A stretch of 55,303 nucleotides of DNA. Origin: Gracilaria vermiculophylla (Eukaryota > Rhodophyta > Florideophyceae > Gracilariales > Gracilariaceae). Positions within the stretch are counted from its first letter, which is position 1, and the number at the start of each line of letters is the position of its first letter. Position numbers and translations under genes: made by a program. The DNA lies in assembly GCA_019155205.2 (NCBI GenBank), contig JAHNZQ020000181.1, forward strand, positions 2,005,500 to 2,060,802, read 5' to 3'. Shown here piece after piece: positions 18,001 to 28,185 of the stretch. The notes beneath the pieces are model-generated. The model did no database searches. It was not told where the DNA came from and saw only the letters and a list, made by a program, of their open reading frames with translations.

Positions 18001-19360
18001 CTGCGAGCAAAGCTTCTGTTTTCGTCAGACGTTCAACATATGATGAAATTTTGTTCTCGAAGTTTGCGACAACTTTTTCATGTTCCACCCTGAATTCAGA
18101 AATATGATCAACGGCAGCCGAAAGAGATTCGGACGCTCCACTCGACAAGTCAAATTCGGGATCGTACTTGGAAAAGAAAAACTGGATTTCCTTTCTTTCC
18201 GCGCGGAGCCTTTCCAGCTCTTCCACCAACGTATTGTTTTGTTCCTCGAGCTCATAGGCGTATTGGCGCTCCTTGTCAACCTCCTCTATGAGTGTGTAAC
18301 AAGCGGCCGACCTTTCCAAGTCAGCGGCTGAAAACCTTCTGCGCTCCTTCTCAAGCATTTCGTCAGCAAGGTTTACCTCGGCCTCCTTAGCAATCTGTAG
18401 CTGTTCTACCTGGAATGTGATCGTCTCGATGAGTCTTTTGATTACTTTCGCTTCGGGGGCATTCGGGTTTGCTGTTATGCTTCTTAAGGCATGGCGCTCG
18501 TCGGATGTTAGCTCTCCAGACTTAGAAAGGAGAATGACATTAGTCATTTCTTCATCATCAAGTGCCTTGAATGGGTTCTCGAATTCATACGATGTTATTC
18601 CTCGGGATGCGGTATCAAGTTCGTGCCTTCCGACTTCATCTGCTTTCAAGACAGGTTCCCGATGAGGGAAAAAAGAATCGGGAAGATTTCCTGATTCTCT
18701 CGGAGAAGATTGTCTAAAGCTATTTAAATTTTGCTCATCTTCTGCTTTGCTGACAAGAGTAGTTGAATGCGAGACTCCGACATTAGCCATGTATGACTCG
18801 TTTGTCCTTCGAGTCTCATATTCGTTGCTTTGCGACAGGAGATCATCTCTAGCAGGAACGGACCACCGCTCTGGAGGGCTGGGAAGGGTAGAACTGATAC
18901 CATATCGTTCCGTTGGGGCCGATCTGCGGACTTGAGAACCATGCGTGCTGTCAGGTAAAAGACGTTGAGAGAAATGTGGAGAGGATATGCATTTCTCAAC
19001 GCGAAGTTCGCTGTCCCCATAAGTTTGTCTGAATCCGCGATGTGTTTCTGTTTCGACCAAATCCAATTCCTCTGCGAGGTCGCTGTTTTGTTCTACGATT
19101 TCTGCATCGACCATCTCTGGACTGTCTTTCAAATTCCATATGAAAGCCGCAGTATCGGTCACCGAATGTTCGTTTGCTGCTTCATTTAGAGGCGGGTCGA
19201 ACTCTGATGCTTCCCAGTCTTCCTCATGAAGTGTATGCAGCTCTGTTTCTGTGGTTTCGGTAAGGGCAGATGGAAGCTCTGACTGAGACTGCAAGTAGGC
19301 ATCCACAGAGACGAAAGTATCGTTCTCTTCCATCGATTCTGTGATGTTATCCTCAGCCAT
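15002..19360 (-). CDS. Giant coiled-coil protein, unknown function
   Basis: The ATG at 19360 (MAEDNITESM) gives 1,452 residues without introns. About the first 250 residues are acidic, Ser/Thr-rich and probably disordered. From roughly residue 310 onward long heptad-rich stretches dominate, with breaks near QQSPQGSSPRRASVPS and RRSSVSRRASNG, which are basic Ser-rich possible phosphorylation sites. Another coiled-coil block lies at the C-terminus. A short basic, hydrophobic patch (LRRLRVVFKAAVAMTRLLR) interrupts the coils. The layout resembles structural proteins of spindle poles, centrosome-like bodies, Golgi or cytoskeleton. I see no motor, CM1 or PACT domain that would settle this. It is convergent with Cpn10, with only 58 bases between stop codons. 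Confidence 0.8.
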   Translation of the reverse strand: MAEDNITESMEENDTFVSVDAYLQSQSELPSALTETTETELHTLHEEDWEASEFDPPLNEAANEHSVTDTAAFIWNLKDSPEMVDAEIVEQNSDLAEELDLVETETHRGFRQTYGDSELRVEKCISSPHFSQRLLPDSTHGSQVRRSAPTERYGISSTLPSPPERWSVPARDDLLSQSNEYETRRTNESYMANVGVSHSTTLVSKAEDEQNLNSFRQSSPRESGNLPDSFFPHREPVLKADEVGRHELDTASRGITSYEFENPFKALDDEEMTNVILLSKSGELTSDERHALRSITANPNAPEAKVIKRLIETITFQVEQLQIAKEAEVNLADEMLEKERRRFSAADLERSAACYTLIEEVDKERQYAYELEEQNNTLVEELERLRAERKEIQFFFSKYDPEFDLSSGASESLSAAVDHISEFRVEHEKVVANFENKISSYVERLTKTEALLADNRKRYDELLHENDQLRKLGASEKPYTRTGQQSPQGSSPRRASVPSNNLDRERIDLLRRVEEQEYQLDDLRAAQEDLELAKERNSKVILRLNVEIQDAHKENVDLRKQRDEAEKKHRTSKEAAKIDKDNFLKCSAEMTENIEAAAQALDQKENEVRQLRSQLEDQKTAFNVMKSTSHELESILKKATEDIVNRSKTDSEFNSETEPPRHALVEAITTSIRDELARAQALLLQRGAETDKLRKELQEKNLALTALRGEYTRLRSLEYVNRRSSVSRRASNGHFADEQQAFLRRLSEKLGCKPASEKQVVDELSSRIEHLLARSQRSEQACEDLQMEIEERETRLKKIKAELEADMATLKAENAGLENARRIAEKEREVFEEKYAELIRQRDVTRDSFGDLTCSSYGDQSSRRQSMFSTLDGDVTISRWNDPLIEAAIQSLDSLIGRKEDFAARYRMLREKLEDLICNMGTKDDLDNASRAILIESKAFQDEIYGMMNVQNGIIAKMRPNQAQQMPEAVLEAASGDEDDTEESSLPYINDVNIDGAQPIDIGQSRLSLQLNAGNVDFRLQDKETTGFLKKQFQHICALYEDKLRANAQLCGIVQEQKVELDSLKSSHQDLEFTLSEQRDTYATFIARLAALIGCEESAVSVEDGINAIVREHFNMKDNMMLTDSRQTRLVNRIASLATQKAFLSKIICLYRSKYKLDIFAVAPDQKGNRLRRLRVVFKAAVAMTRLLRPGLSSCASTQVNASEFYEVPRHGSIVGKPYPSISIMDASLALSAIPRLEQAIVDRDEEIKNLKDSITALSKSANVLREPNNEVRRLQPSFVYNDDVVNRKNDLSRKLRDVIADREELEKRLTREKQSRVAAEARVVKYMDRVSAMKKKLQRASSNADSKERTYKAAIRHLKEKADHATRAEIPGDENVDPLGEKHQAGKQITIPRGVLESYISRAETEMSKVEVGSGIHEELLYYVGQMRRAMRRVKESDTESSQAEPCAAEA

Positions 19361-21326
19361 AGTTCGAATGATAGCCTGAGGTTTAAGCCTTGACAAGCTT
19401 AATGGGGAAACCAAAGACGGCAGATATGCTCGCTTCTACACACAACTTGGGTCGATGAATAGGCCACCAGCCAAGAAGCAAGAGCTTGAAATCTAGGGAG
19501 AAGTATGGGAGGAAGAAAGAGAAGTGCTACCATAATGGTCGCTGCGCATTTTGAAATTTTCAAATGGCTCCGTTTTGAAATTTTTGAACGGGCCAATCAA
19601 CGAAGACAAATTTCGAGACGTTATCTCCTGGATTACAGTTCCACATTTTGAGGGAACTCCAGATATTCAAATGTTTTAGGTATCGCGTTTTGTGATATTC
19701 GTCTAAAGCTCCAACACCAAGCTTCCCCTGTGCTCACAACAAATGATATCATGCGTTTTCTCGGAGGAGGGATGGGATGATCAGACGCACGGGGGACTTC
19801 GTTCAAATCTTCTTTGGTAGGGGGTTTGTCTTCCCCAAAAACCTACGCATTTGCCGCATACCGCCCCCGCAGATGATACGTATTTCCTTTCTCTAACAAC
19901 AGCTACATTAACTGGGTAGGCGTCGTATAAGTAAGACATTTTCTTTACTTGACCTCTTATTCTGAAGACAGGTAGACCACTGTTTATGAGTAGTAGGCTT
20001 TTTAATCGCATAACGGGGAAGGCATATCTCCAAGAATATGTGAGCAAAAAGGATCGTGTTTTCGAAACTGGACATCAGTTGTCCTTCAACGAACCGTTCT
20101 GTTGATCCATGTTTTATCTATGCCAAAATCAAAACACCATTATCATGACTCAATCTCGTACATGAACAGTATAATCTGATAAATCTTAAGAAACCTCAGG
20201 GTTGCCTCCCCATGGTTATCAGCCTAACAGGCCTACGCAGCAATTTTGTGCATCTGGTTGGAGCAAAAGTGTCCACCAAATATCCATGCGTATGTCTGAG
20301 ATCATTGGAGGCTGTCGCGCGGATGTGGCTCGCACGAGTGAGTGACAATTGTTGTTGTAGTTCCAGTAAGACTACCATTTTCCCTCTTCAAATGTTCCAA
20401 AAAGGTATTGTTACATGCTGAAAAAGAACGTGACAGTGGTGAATCGCTAAATTCCGAATACCGACGACGACGCGGAACTTCTGTTTACCGTTATTTCAAT
20501 TTAATTCTCCTCGTGAAAACACCCCTAATTTATTTCTGCAACACAAAAATACAAACAGTGAAGTTGCGAAATCACTTTTCAAGGAAAGTTGTGAGCACGT
20601 CTTTCGAGGCTGACCCACCATTAACTAAGATCAAAATCACCAAAAGCTAGACAACGAAAAGTCTAGGCGGGAAGAGTACTGTAAAAGCTTGATATTGGCA
20701 ATGAGGTTGGTGGCCTTTCTATTCGAAAAGAGAGAGAGCCATGCTAGGTTAGCTTTTGAGCCGTTCAGCAATAAAGAGTCAGACGTGACAGAAAGTTTGG
20801 TTTCAATGCTCTGGTTTGTGTCGTCCAAAGAATAGAATCCTTCAAACATGAATGGAGCTCCATTTTCAAAAAAAAAAATCTTTCGGATCAGAACTCGAAA
20901 AGTTGGTGCTGTACCCTTGTAAGATAGTACCAGCGATTTGAATTTTAGGCTCCACGCGACAAAATTTGAGTTCAAGAAACACCTTATCGTACGCTTTTCA
21001 GCTCCAAACGCTATGAGAATGTCATCCTTTCTTTGATTCAAGGCTCTCAGAATACGAAAGAGAAGAATCGCAAGCGTTGGGAGCCTGTTCGAAGACAACA
21101 TTTTCTCCAATCTAGGCTGCGGTGGAAATACATTTGTTCGGTCTTACGTCGTATTCCTCGATCGCAAAGTTGTGTAGTGTCGTATCTTTTCCTTTTGCCA
21201 TTCATCGTGTTCAACATTTGGCCACCTCCGCTGTAAACACCCATTTCAGAAGCAGACGAAGGCCGACGTGGTATTCTACTGAAATTGAGTTTCATCCATC
21301 ATTCTGTTCGCTGAAGACGCTTTAGA
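19361..21326. other. Intergenic region between coiled-coil gene and VID27
   Basis: This 2-kb stretch lies between two divergent genes. It contains short frames only; the best is the doubtful one at 20637-21101. No tRNA, snRNA or element was recognised. Both promoters must lie here. Confidence 0.5.
20637..21101 (-). CDS. Possible small protein, doubtful
   Basis: An ATG at 21101 (MLSSNRLPTLAILL) opens 154 residues with a Leu-rich start and no recognised motif. It starts about 225 bases from the VID27 start, on the opposite strand. Base composition gives no strong coding signal. It could be a chance frame; it is listed because it is the longest in an otherwise empty 2 kb. Confidence 0.2.
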   Translation of the reverse strand: MLSSNRLPTLAILLFRILRALNQRKDDILIAFGAEKRTIRCFLNSNFVAWSLKFKSLVLSYKGTAPTFRVLIRKIFFFENGAPFMFEGFYSLDDTNQSIETKLSVTSDSLLLNGSKANLAWLSLFSNRKATNLIANIKLLQYSSRLDFSLSSFW

Positions 21327-23393
21327 ATGCTCGGAAGAATCTTCGGCTTTGGACAGGCGCCTGCGTATGAAGGAGAACTTGAAGATTCTGACCCTGTGAT
21401 AAAGCGGGCAGAAGGTTCTCTTTACTTCTCAACTTTGTCGAGGGATGGCTCACATAAACAAGAGGTCATGTATCTTTCATGTGAAGCTACGGTACGTTCC
21501 ACTGCTCAAAGGTTTCAGTACGAATTGTTCATATCAAGATTGGATGAAACTTCAGTAGAAAATGACGTTTTTCCACCGGATGTGGTTTTTCCCATCGATA
21601 AGTCAGCATGTATGGAAGGGCATACGATGCGTTTGGGATGGACTGATAGGGCTGGGAAGAGATACAACTTTGATTTCGACGACGAAACCGCTTCGAAACA
21701 GTTTCTTCAAGCTGTTTCAGTAGCTTTGTTTCAGAGCATTCACTCAAGACAGCCTTCTCCAGAGGACGAAACTGAGCTCAGCGCTATACTCAATCCGCCG
21801 TCGAAGCCAAGCGTATCTGAATTGTTAGAAGCCAAAGGTGAGCTAACGCGGGTTGAGGGCGAGTTATTTAAGTATGATACAGAGCGTGACCAATTTCGGA
21901 CAATGGTCCCAGAGGTCGTACTTACCATTAACTCTGCTGTAGTCAAAGAAGACAATTCGAGGGCATATTTAATGATCGTGCACAGAGGAGATTCAGGAGT
22001 CAAAATGCTTGAGACGGAAATCAATAACCAAATGAACGCCCAATTCTATTCCCAAACTTTATCAGTGGTATGGGTGCTCCAATTGGATGCCGAGGCTGGT
22101 GACACCGAACCATTGGATCCTCAGTCTCAGATATGCCTATCCGTCAAGTTCAATAATGCGGAGGACTTTGTGACAACGAGAAATCAGTTCTCTGTCTGCC
22201 TCTACGAAGTCAATCACCAAGTTTCCATTGGCGATCTTAAGCTCAAGGATGATGATATGACGTATATTGAAGATACTTATCGTGACGACGTTGAGCCAAT
22301 GGAAATAGATGAAGAGGAGCCGGATGAGAGTGAGAATCGTCAGATTAGAGAATCAGATGAAAATCGCCGAGCATCGGTTTCAAATGAAAGCGATGGAATG
22401 ATTAACAGTAATCTCGCAGTATCGGCCAACAACGATCGGACATTTGTTCTGAGAGGGAACAAAATGGGAGTTTTTGCCACAAATGATGATGGAGTTATGT
22501 TCAGGACAACCATTCAATTTAAGGATCAAGAAACCGGATCAAACTTCAACCCTTCGACTATGCTTTTGCATGAAAAAGACCAATCGATGATTGTTCTCGA
22601 TCCAAGTGACCCGACCAAGCTGAGGAGGATGGATTTGGAACGAGGAGAGATCGTTGATACTTGGTCAGGTGGACTCACTGGGAATACCCCTGTTAAGGCG
22701 GTCCATAGAGTTAACAAGTATTCTAATCTGACTGCTACTCAAGAGTTTGTAGGACTCAATAAGAACCAGCTGATGCGCATGGATCCACGCACGAGAGAAT
22801 TTGTTGTCCAAAGCAAGCGGTATGCCTCTAGCACGAGGGCAAAACTTGATTGTGTTTCGACCACTGGTGCTGGATATCTAGCTGTTGCTTCGGAGAATGG
22901 TGATATCAGACTATACGATCAAATCGGAAAGAACGCTAAAACGCACCTCCCAGGTCTTGGCGATCCGATAATAGGCATCGACGTTTCAGAAGATGGAAAC
23001 TTTGTACTTGCAACTACAAAGAAATATCTTCTGGTGCTTGATACTAGAGTAAAGGGATCGGAGAAAGGCGGTTTTCAGAAATCTATGGGCAAGAATAAGC
23101 CCGCACCGAGGAAGCTAACTATTAAAAATGAGGATGTTGTGAAGTATAGGATGGGGGAAATTGCGTTTACTACTGCACATTTCAACACTGGATCATCTCT
23201 TGAGAGGAGTATTGTCACCAGTACAGGGCCATTCGTTGTTGTTTGGAACTTTCGCGCGGTCAAAATGGGGCGGTTGGACAGCTACAAGATCAGAAGGTAT
23301 CAGGACAACATTATTGCAGATGACTTCGCCTACGACAATGATGGACGCATTGTGGTGACGTTACCCAACGACGTGAGTGTCGCTAGAAGGTAA
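21327..23393 (+). CDS. VID27-family protein
   Basis: The ATG at 21327 gives 688 residues with no intron. The N-terminal 140 residues form a PH-like VID27 domain (MLGRIFGFGQ start; GHTMRLGWTDRAGKRYNFDF). A middle part contains a second conserved fold. An acidic linker follows at about residues 320-350 (MEIDEEEPDESENRQ). The C-terminal half is a beta-propeller-like VID27 core with characteristic STGAGYLAVASENGDIRLYD, FPGLGDPI-like HLPGLGDPIIGIDVSEDG and FVVVWNFRAVKMG. In yeast the family is linked to vacuole import and degradation of cytosolic enzymes, and a plant relative is known as CYPRO4. Its biochemical role is not settled. It is convergent with XDH, with 248 bases between stop codons. Confidence 0.93.
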   Translation: MLGRIFGFGQAPAYEGELEDSDPVIKRAEGSLYFSTLSRDGSHKQEVMYLSCEATVRSTAQRFQYELFISRLDETSVENDVFPPDVVFPIDKSACMEGHTMRLGWTDRAGKRYNFDFDDETASKQFLQAVSVALFQSIHSRQPSPEDETELSAILNPPSKPSVSELLEAKGELTRVEGELFKYDTERDQFRTMVPEVVLTINSAVVKEDNSRAYLMIVHRGDSGVKMLETEINNQMNAQFYSQTLSVVWVLQLDAEAGDTEPLDPQSQICLSVKFNNAEDFVTTRNQFSVCLYEVNHQVSIGDLKLKDDDMTYIEDTYRDDVEPMEIDEEEPDESENRQIRESDENRRASVSNESDGMINSNLAVSANNDRTFVLRGNKMGVFATNDDGVMFRTTIQFKDQETGSNFNPSTMLLHEKDQSMIVLDPSDPTKLRRMDLERGEIVDTWSGGLTGNTPVKAVHRVNKYSNLTATQEFVGLNKNQLMRMDPRTREFVVQSKRYASSTRAKLDCVSTTGAGYLAVASENGDIRLYDQIGKNAKTHLPGLGDPIIGIDVSEDGNFVLATTKKYLLVLDTRVKGSEKGGFQKSMGKNKPAPRKLTIKNEDVVKYRMGEIAFTTAHFNTGSSLERSIVTSTGPFVVVWNFRAVKMGRLDSYKIRRYQDNIIADDFAYDNDGRIVVTLPNDVSVARR

Positions 23394-23641
23394 CTTGAGC
23401 ACGTTATTTATCCAAGAAGATAAGCGGTTTAAACAAGTGATATACATTGAGCGTGAATGAAAAAGAGCCTCGTACGCTTTATGCACTGAACTTTTCCACA
23501 GGAGACCCTCTGAGGGCTCCGTGCCATTGTCCTGGTGACAGACCTCATGTGGGATGAAGGCAAATGACGGCAAATGAGTCAGGAACTTCAAGGCATTTTC
23601 AATAATGCAATTTCTGCATTCGGGTGTACCGCGGATTTGAG

Positions 23642-26600
23642 TCACAATGAAAGTGACGCGTTCGCCCGTTTAATGTTTGGTAACACAGAGTCCGTAAGAT
23701 TTTCCACACTTTTAAGACGGATGCGCTCCACAGATGCCGGCGAGTCGAGACTATACCAGTTCTTCAACCCATTTTGCCGTCGACTTGAAGATATTGCGTC
23801 TCGGATGGCGAAAAAGACAGAAGCCGCTAGAAAAAGAGGGGGCTCGCCGATCGCCTTACTTGAACAAATACTTCCCTCTTCGCTCCTTTTGTCCAAAACT
23901 CGAACACGGAAATCTTGCGGAACGTCACCGAATGCTGGAAGTTTGTAAGTCCCGGGGCCTAGCGTAAACACTTGTCCTTCCTTTAGCCATACATGTTCGT
24001 TCTTCGACCCACGGACGAATTCTTCCATGGTACACCAACCCAACCCTTGCACAAATGCTCCTTCAATTTGCCCAATGTCAATTCCTGGGTTCAGGGGACG
24101 GCCAACATCCATCACAATATCCGTGCGGAGCACTTGCATCTCTCCTGTCAGGACATCGATTTCAACTTCAGACACGGCGGCACCAGTGGTGAAGTACGAA
24201 AACGGTCTTCCGGTTGATCCAGGAACGGCCAAGTTCACGTCATCAATACCTGGTGTCTTGTAAAAGCCAGTGGCGAATAAACAAACACGATTGAACCACG
24301 CTTTTTTCACAGCTTCCTCCCAAGTTGTCGCACATTCTCCCTGCATAAATACCTCCAGTCGTTCGCGCAACGTCCGGCAAGCCATCTGCACCGCCATTCC
24401 ATACATATCGCTCGAGGCAGACGCAGCCGTGGGGGACGCGTTGGGAATTTTATCCGTGGCAGTTTCTGATATGAAAACCTTTCTCAGCGGGATACCCAGC
24501 TCCGAAGCAGCAATCTGACATATCTTCGTATGCAAACCCTGCCCCATTTCCACTCCGCCGTGAGTGATTAAGACAGAACCATCCTCCTCATAAATGTGTA
24601 CTAATGCCCCGGCCTGATTCAGTGGAGAGAATGAGAAACTGATACCGAACATCGTTGGGATTGCAGATAGTCCTCTTTTCCTAAATGAATGGAGAGAATT
24701 GAACGTGTTCACATCCTTTCGACGTTGTGAAAACCTGGAATCGTCAAGCACGGTATCCCAACTTGCCACTAGTGGATCAGAATCGAAACTCATCCCATAA
24801 GGCGTCTCACTCTGGTTTCCGTTTTTCCCGAACAAATTGATCTCTCGTACTCTTTCAGGTGGTATGTTCAACTTCCACGCAACGTGCTCGATGATGTTTT
24901 CACATATCATCATACCTTGAGGTCCGCCAAAACCTCGAAACGCCGTGCTACTCGTCGTATGAGTATAACAAGCTCTTCCAAGAACGTCAACATTTGGGAT
25001 ATCATATGCATTCACCGAATGATAAAGGGCCCGATCAAGCACCGCACCACTGAGATCTACCGTATTGCCCATGTTGAGATAAACATTGAGTTTCATGGCT
25101 ATAATTCTTCCATTCGGTTCAAAACCGACCTTATATTCCCCAAGGAACGCATGTCGTGTACCCGTGATCATCATATCTATATCTCTATCCAAAATTAGTC
25201 GCACAGGTCTACATGTAGCTTGTGCTGCAACTGCAACCGCTGACGACAAAAAGCAGCAACGAGTTTCTTTGCCACCAAAACCACCTCCAATTCTTTTGAC
25301 CTTACACACCACCTTATGAGCCGCTTGACCCAACACTCGGGATGCACTTGCCTGGGTTTTCCATGGCGACTGTGTTGATGAAAATACAGTCATTTCTCCA
25401 TTCTCCTCCGGAACCGCAATAGCCCCGTTTGGTTCTAGGTACCAATGCTCCTGTGCACCGATCCGAACAGAACCAGTAGCCACTCGATTATGCTTTTCGG
25501 CTTCTTTCAAAGCCTCTGCAGTTTCTCCTTTTCGTATGGATCGTGGGGGCACAAAATCAGAATAGGATTCGGAGGCAATAGCATCTTCGATTGTGACAAC
25601 GGCCGGTAAAGTCTCATATTTCACTGAGACAGCCCTTGCGGCCTGTCTCGCTTGTTCAACGGTTTCAGCTGTGACAATGGCAATCACTTGACCAATCGTA
25701 GTCACCTTTTCTTCCGCGAAACACGGTTCGTCGTAAAATATTGGCCCCAGCATATTATTTCCCTTTACATCCTTCAAGTCTACAATCTGGCAAACGCCAG
25801 GAATTCTCTTGGCATCCGTGTAATCGACAGAAATAATCCTAGCGTGCGGCTCAGAGCTTAGTATGAGCGCCGCTTGAAGTTCTCGATCAAACTTTGGAAT
25901 ATCATCGAGATATTTTGCTTCACCCGAGACTTGGAGGGAAGCTGACAAATGAGGTATTGGCTTTCCTGTGATATCCATCTCTTTGAGAGGCCGACAGTCG
26001 GATACAATTTGAACTCCTTTGCTCACAACATGTTTCCTGTCAAAGAGCCGAGGAGCATCAGACCCGGAACCGAAGCCCAAGTTTAAGAGTTGAAGGCCAT
26101 TTCGCTTCACATTTTCTTCTAATGCTTGTGCGGTTGCAAGAAATGCCTTAAACAAGAACCCCACAGCTAAACATTGGCGATATTCGGGCATTCCCCCAGG
26201 GACATCTTTCGGGAGCAGTACGGAGCGCGCCATAGCCTCCATTCCTTCTTTCAACAACTTTTGACTGAATTCTTTTCCTCTGAGAACCGCCTCTACATCT
26301 GGCATAGGAACCGTCCGTGATGATATCCCTCCCATTCCAATATGTGCCGCCTCGATGAGGAAATTACTGGTGTTTTCATGGTCCGAAAATTCTCCAGACA
26401 CGGGGGTCCTTAAACCCAGTTTCAACCGGATTCCGGCAGACACAATCGCGATGTCGTCTTCCCGTCGTCTTGAAACTTTAAAGGCATGAGTCATATCGTA
26501 TACCGACTCATTCCAAGGGACAAATATGTGCAGGAGCATCTCGTCCTGTTGTAAGTCTACTGCTCGGTATGATACAAAAAACTCTCGAGCTTCTACCTTT

Positions 26601-27787
26601 CTTTCTTCGCCCGAAGAACAGTTCAGCAAATGAAATGTTGCTCCTGCTGCAATCCAGAGAGGATTGACGTCCGATATTGGAGATGCAGTCACAATATTTC
26701 CACTCAGCGTTCCTACGTTTCTGATCTGTTTTCCCGCAAAAAGTTCCAATTGAGATTGGATGGCTTGAAGAGAGCTCATCTGGTATAATTTTGAAGTAGA
26801 GGCATTTTTCCGATTCTTCAAAGCGTTTGTGATGTAATCATCAAGATGTGTCCATGTTACGGATGCCCCAATCTTTAGCCCATCTTCTTGCTCCCAGATT
26901 CCCTGCAGTTCTGGCACATATGTTGTGCTTATCCATACAGGAGCTCTAAGATTTTTGAACTTTACCTCAATACCAATTTCTGTATTTCCGGCTATTAGTT
27001 TAGCCTGCGGATGTTTGCTCTTGAAGAACATCAGGCGGTCGAGGGACACTGGTCGAAGCCATCGTCCATTGGCCAAAATTAGTTCTTTAGGTTCATATTC
27101 CACGAGTTCAGGCGGGAACAGATATTCTTTTTCGGCTCCTTCCGCATTCCTTTCGTCCTTGTTACACTGAGAGCTGGAATTCGTTTGACAGTCAGAAATT
27201 GATCCAGTCACTTTGCAACATCGATCTCCCATGGAACAGTTTTTAAAACCATAACTGTTCTCCTGCGCTGCAAGGCCTTTATAAGCGTCCAATATTGGTC
27301 GATAGCCGGTGCATCTGCAAAGGTTTCCGTCAAAGTTCTTTTCCACGTCTTCTTCGCTCAAGGCCATATCTTTCGATTGTGGATTTGAACCATGCTCTCT
27401 TAGCAGAGCAAACATGCTCATAACAATCCCGGGGGTACAGAATCCGCATTGAGAGCCATGGGAGTTCGCCAAAACGGATTGTACAGGCGCAAGCCCATCC
27501 TTGATATTTCCAACAGCCTCAATTGTCGTAATCGCAGCTCCGTCGCATGCTGCCAATGGCATCAAGCACGCATTGACGGCACGGTGGCGGATACGGTAAT
27601 CCATTCGATCATAATAAGAATACAAAACCGTACAGGCGCCACAACCGCCTTCGCCGCAACCAAGCTTTGTACCTGTCAAACGTTCCTCGCTTCTCAAGTA
27701 GGAAAGAAGAAGATCTAGACAGTTGGGCCCTGAAATCTCTCGACGGCAGCCATTAATATATACCAAGACAACATTGCTTTTACTCAT
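23642..27787 (-). CDS. XDH: Xanthine dehydrogenase (molybdenum hydroxylase)
   Basis: The ATG at 27787 (MSKSNVVLVY) gives 1,381 residues, close to the usual 1,330 to 1,370, with no intron. Order: a plant-type 2Fe-2S domain with Cys 44, 49 and 52 (GCGEGGCGACTV); a second 2Fe-2S domain with CGFCTPG (114-120) and NLCRCTGYRP (155-164); a FAD domain (LIAGNTEIGIE); then two molybdopterin domains. Active-site segments are intact: QEHWYLEPN, GGGFGGKETR, STAFRGFGGPQG with the substrate-binding Arg, and AIGEPPLFL with the catalytic Glu. It oxidises hypoxanthine and xanthine to urate in purine breakdown, passing electrons to NAD. Aldehyde oxidases are close relatives, but the Arg in AFRGFGG and the Glu in QEHWYLE favour XDH. 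A Cys/Asn-rich insertion follows the second iron-sulfur domain. Confidence 0.95.
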   Translation of the reverse strand: MSKSNVVLVYINGCRREISGPNCLDLLLSYLRSEERLTGTKLGCGEGGCGACTVLYSYYDRMDYRIRHRAVNACLMPLAACDGAAITTIEAVGNIKDGLAPVQSVLANSHGSQCGFCTPGIVMSMFALLREHGSNPQSKDMALSEEDVEKNFDGNLCRCTGYRPILDAYKGLAAQENSYGFKNCSMGDRCCKVTGSISDCQTNSSSQCNKDERNAEGAEKEYLFPPELVEYEPKELILANGRWLRPVSLDRLMFFKSKHPQAKLIAGNTEIGIEVKFKNLRAPVWISTTYVPELQGIWEQEDGLKIGASVTWTHLDDYITNALKNRKNASTSKLYQMSSLQAIQSQLELFAGKQIRNVGTLSGNIVTASPISDVNPLWIAAGATFHLLNCSSGEERKVEAREFFVSYRAVDLQQDEMLLHIFVPWNESVYDMTHAFKVSRRREDDIAIVSAGIRLKLGLRTPVSGEFSDHENTSNFLIEAAHIGMGGISSRTVPMPDVEAVLRGKEFSQKLLKEGMEAMARSVLLPKDVPGGMPEYRQCLAVGFLFKAFLATAQALEENVKRNGLQLLNLGFGSGSDAPRLFDRKHVVSKGVQIVSDCRPLKEMDITGKPIPHLSASLQVSGEAKYLDDIPKFDRELQAALILSSEPHARIISVDYTDAKRIPGVCQIVDLKDVKGNNMLGPIFYDEPCFAEEKVTTIGQVIAIVTAETVEQARQAARAVSVKYETLPAVVTIEDAIASESYSDFVPPRSIRKGETAEALKEAEKHNRVATGSVRIGAQEHWYLEPNGAIAVPEENGEMTVFSSTQSPWKTQASASRVLGQAAHKVVCKVKRIGGGFGGKETRCCFLSSAVAVAAQATCRPVRLILDRDIDMMITGTRHAFLGEYKVGFEPNGRIIAMKLNVYLNMGNTVDLSGAVLDRALYHSVNAYDIPNVDVLGRACYTHTTSSTAFRGFGGPQGMMICENIIEHVAWKLNIPPERVREINLFGKNGNQSETPYGMSFDSDPLVASWDTVLDDSRFSQRRKDVNTFNSLHSFRKRGLSAIPTMFGISFSFSPLNQAGALVHIYEEDGSVLITHGGVEMGQGLHTKICQIAASELGIPLRKVFISETATDKIPNASPTAASASSDMYGMAVQMACRTLRERLEVFMQGECATTWEEAVKKAWFNRVCLFATGFYKTPGIDDVNLAVPGSTGRPFSYFTTGAAVSEVEIDVLTGEMQVLRTDIVMDVGRPLNPGIDIGQIEGAFVQGLGWCTMEEFVRGSKNEHVWLKEGQVFTLGPGTYKLPAFGDVPQDFRVRVLDKRSEEGSICSSKAIGEPPLFLAASVFFAIRDAISSSRRQNGLKNWYSLDSPASVERIRLKSVENLTDSVLPNIKRANASLSL

Positions 27788-28185
27788 TGTGGCCAAAGAA
27801 AATCAAACTGGGGTTGCAGTGGAGCGAGATATTTTAAGGTATGGAGCAACCAGCAGAAGTTCCAAAATTTTCTCGCCTAACCACGGAGGTGGGAGTTTCT
27901 GCGGAGATGGCGCGTCGAACCGATGCAAAATCAAACCCAATAAATCCTTGACATTGAATTATAGTGCAATATTACGTCATGAAGGCCCAATGCAACACGA
28001 ACCCTCGGCCTCCCAAGCAAAGGTGCTCCACCGGAAGACGTGAGTTTGCCTTTGATTCAAACAATAGTTATGAAAAATTGCACATTGCATGCCAAAAGGG
28101 ACTGATCCAAATATGGGTTAAGAGTGCGGCAGATAGGCTGCTGCACTCCTTTATTCTGCGTACTCACTCTACAGCGCACCACGTA
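27788..28185. other. Upstream region of XDH
   Basis: It lies between the XDH start and the transposon relic and should hold the XDH promoter. No gene was recognised. Confidence 0.5.

Noticed and set aside
25000..25320. Plus-strand frames inside XDH
   Set aside because: They are antisense shadows of a fully conserved enzyme.
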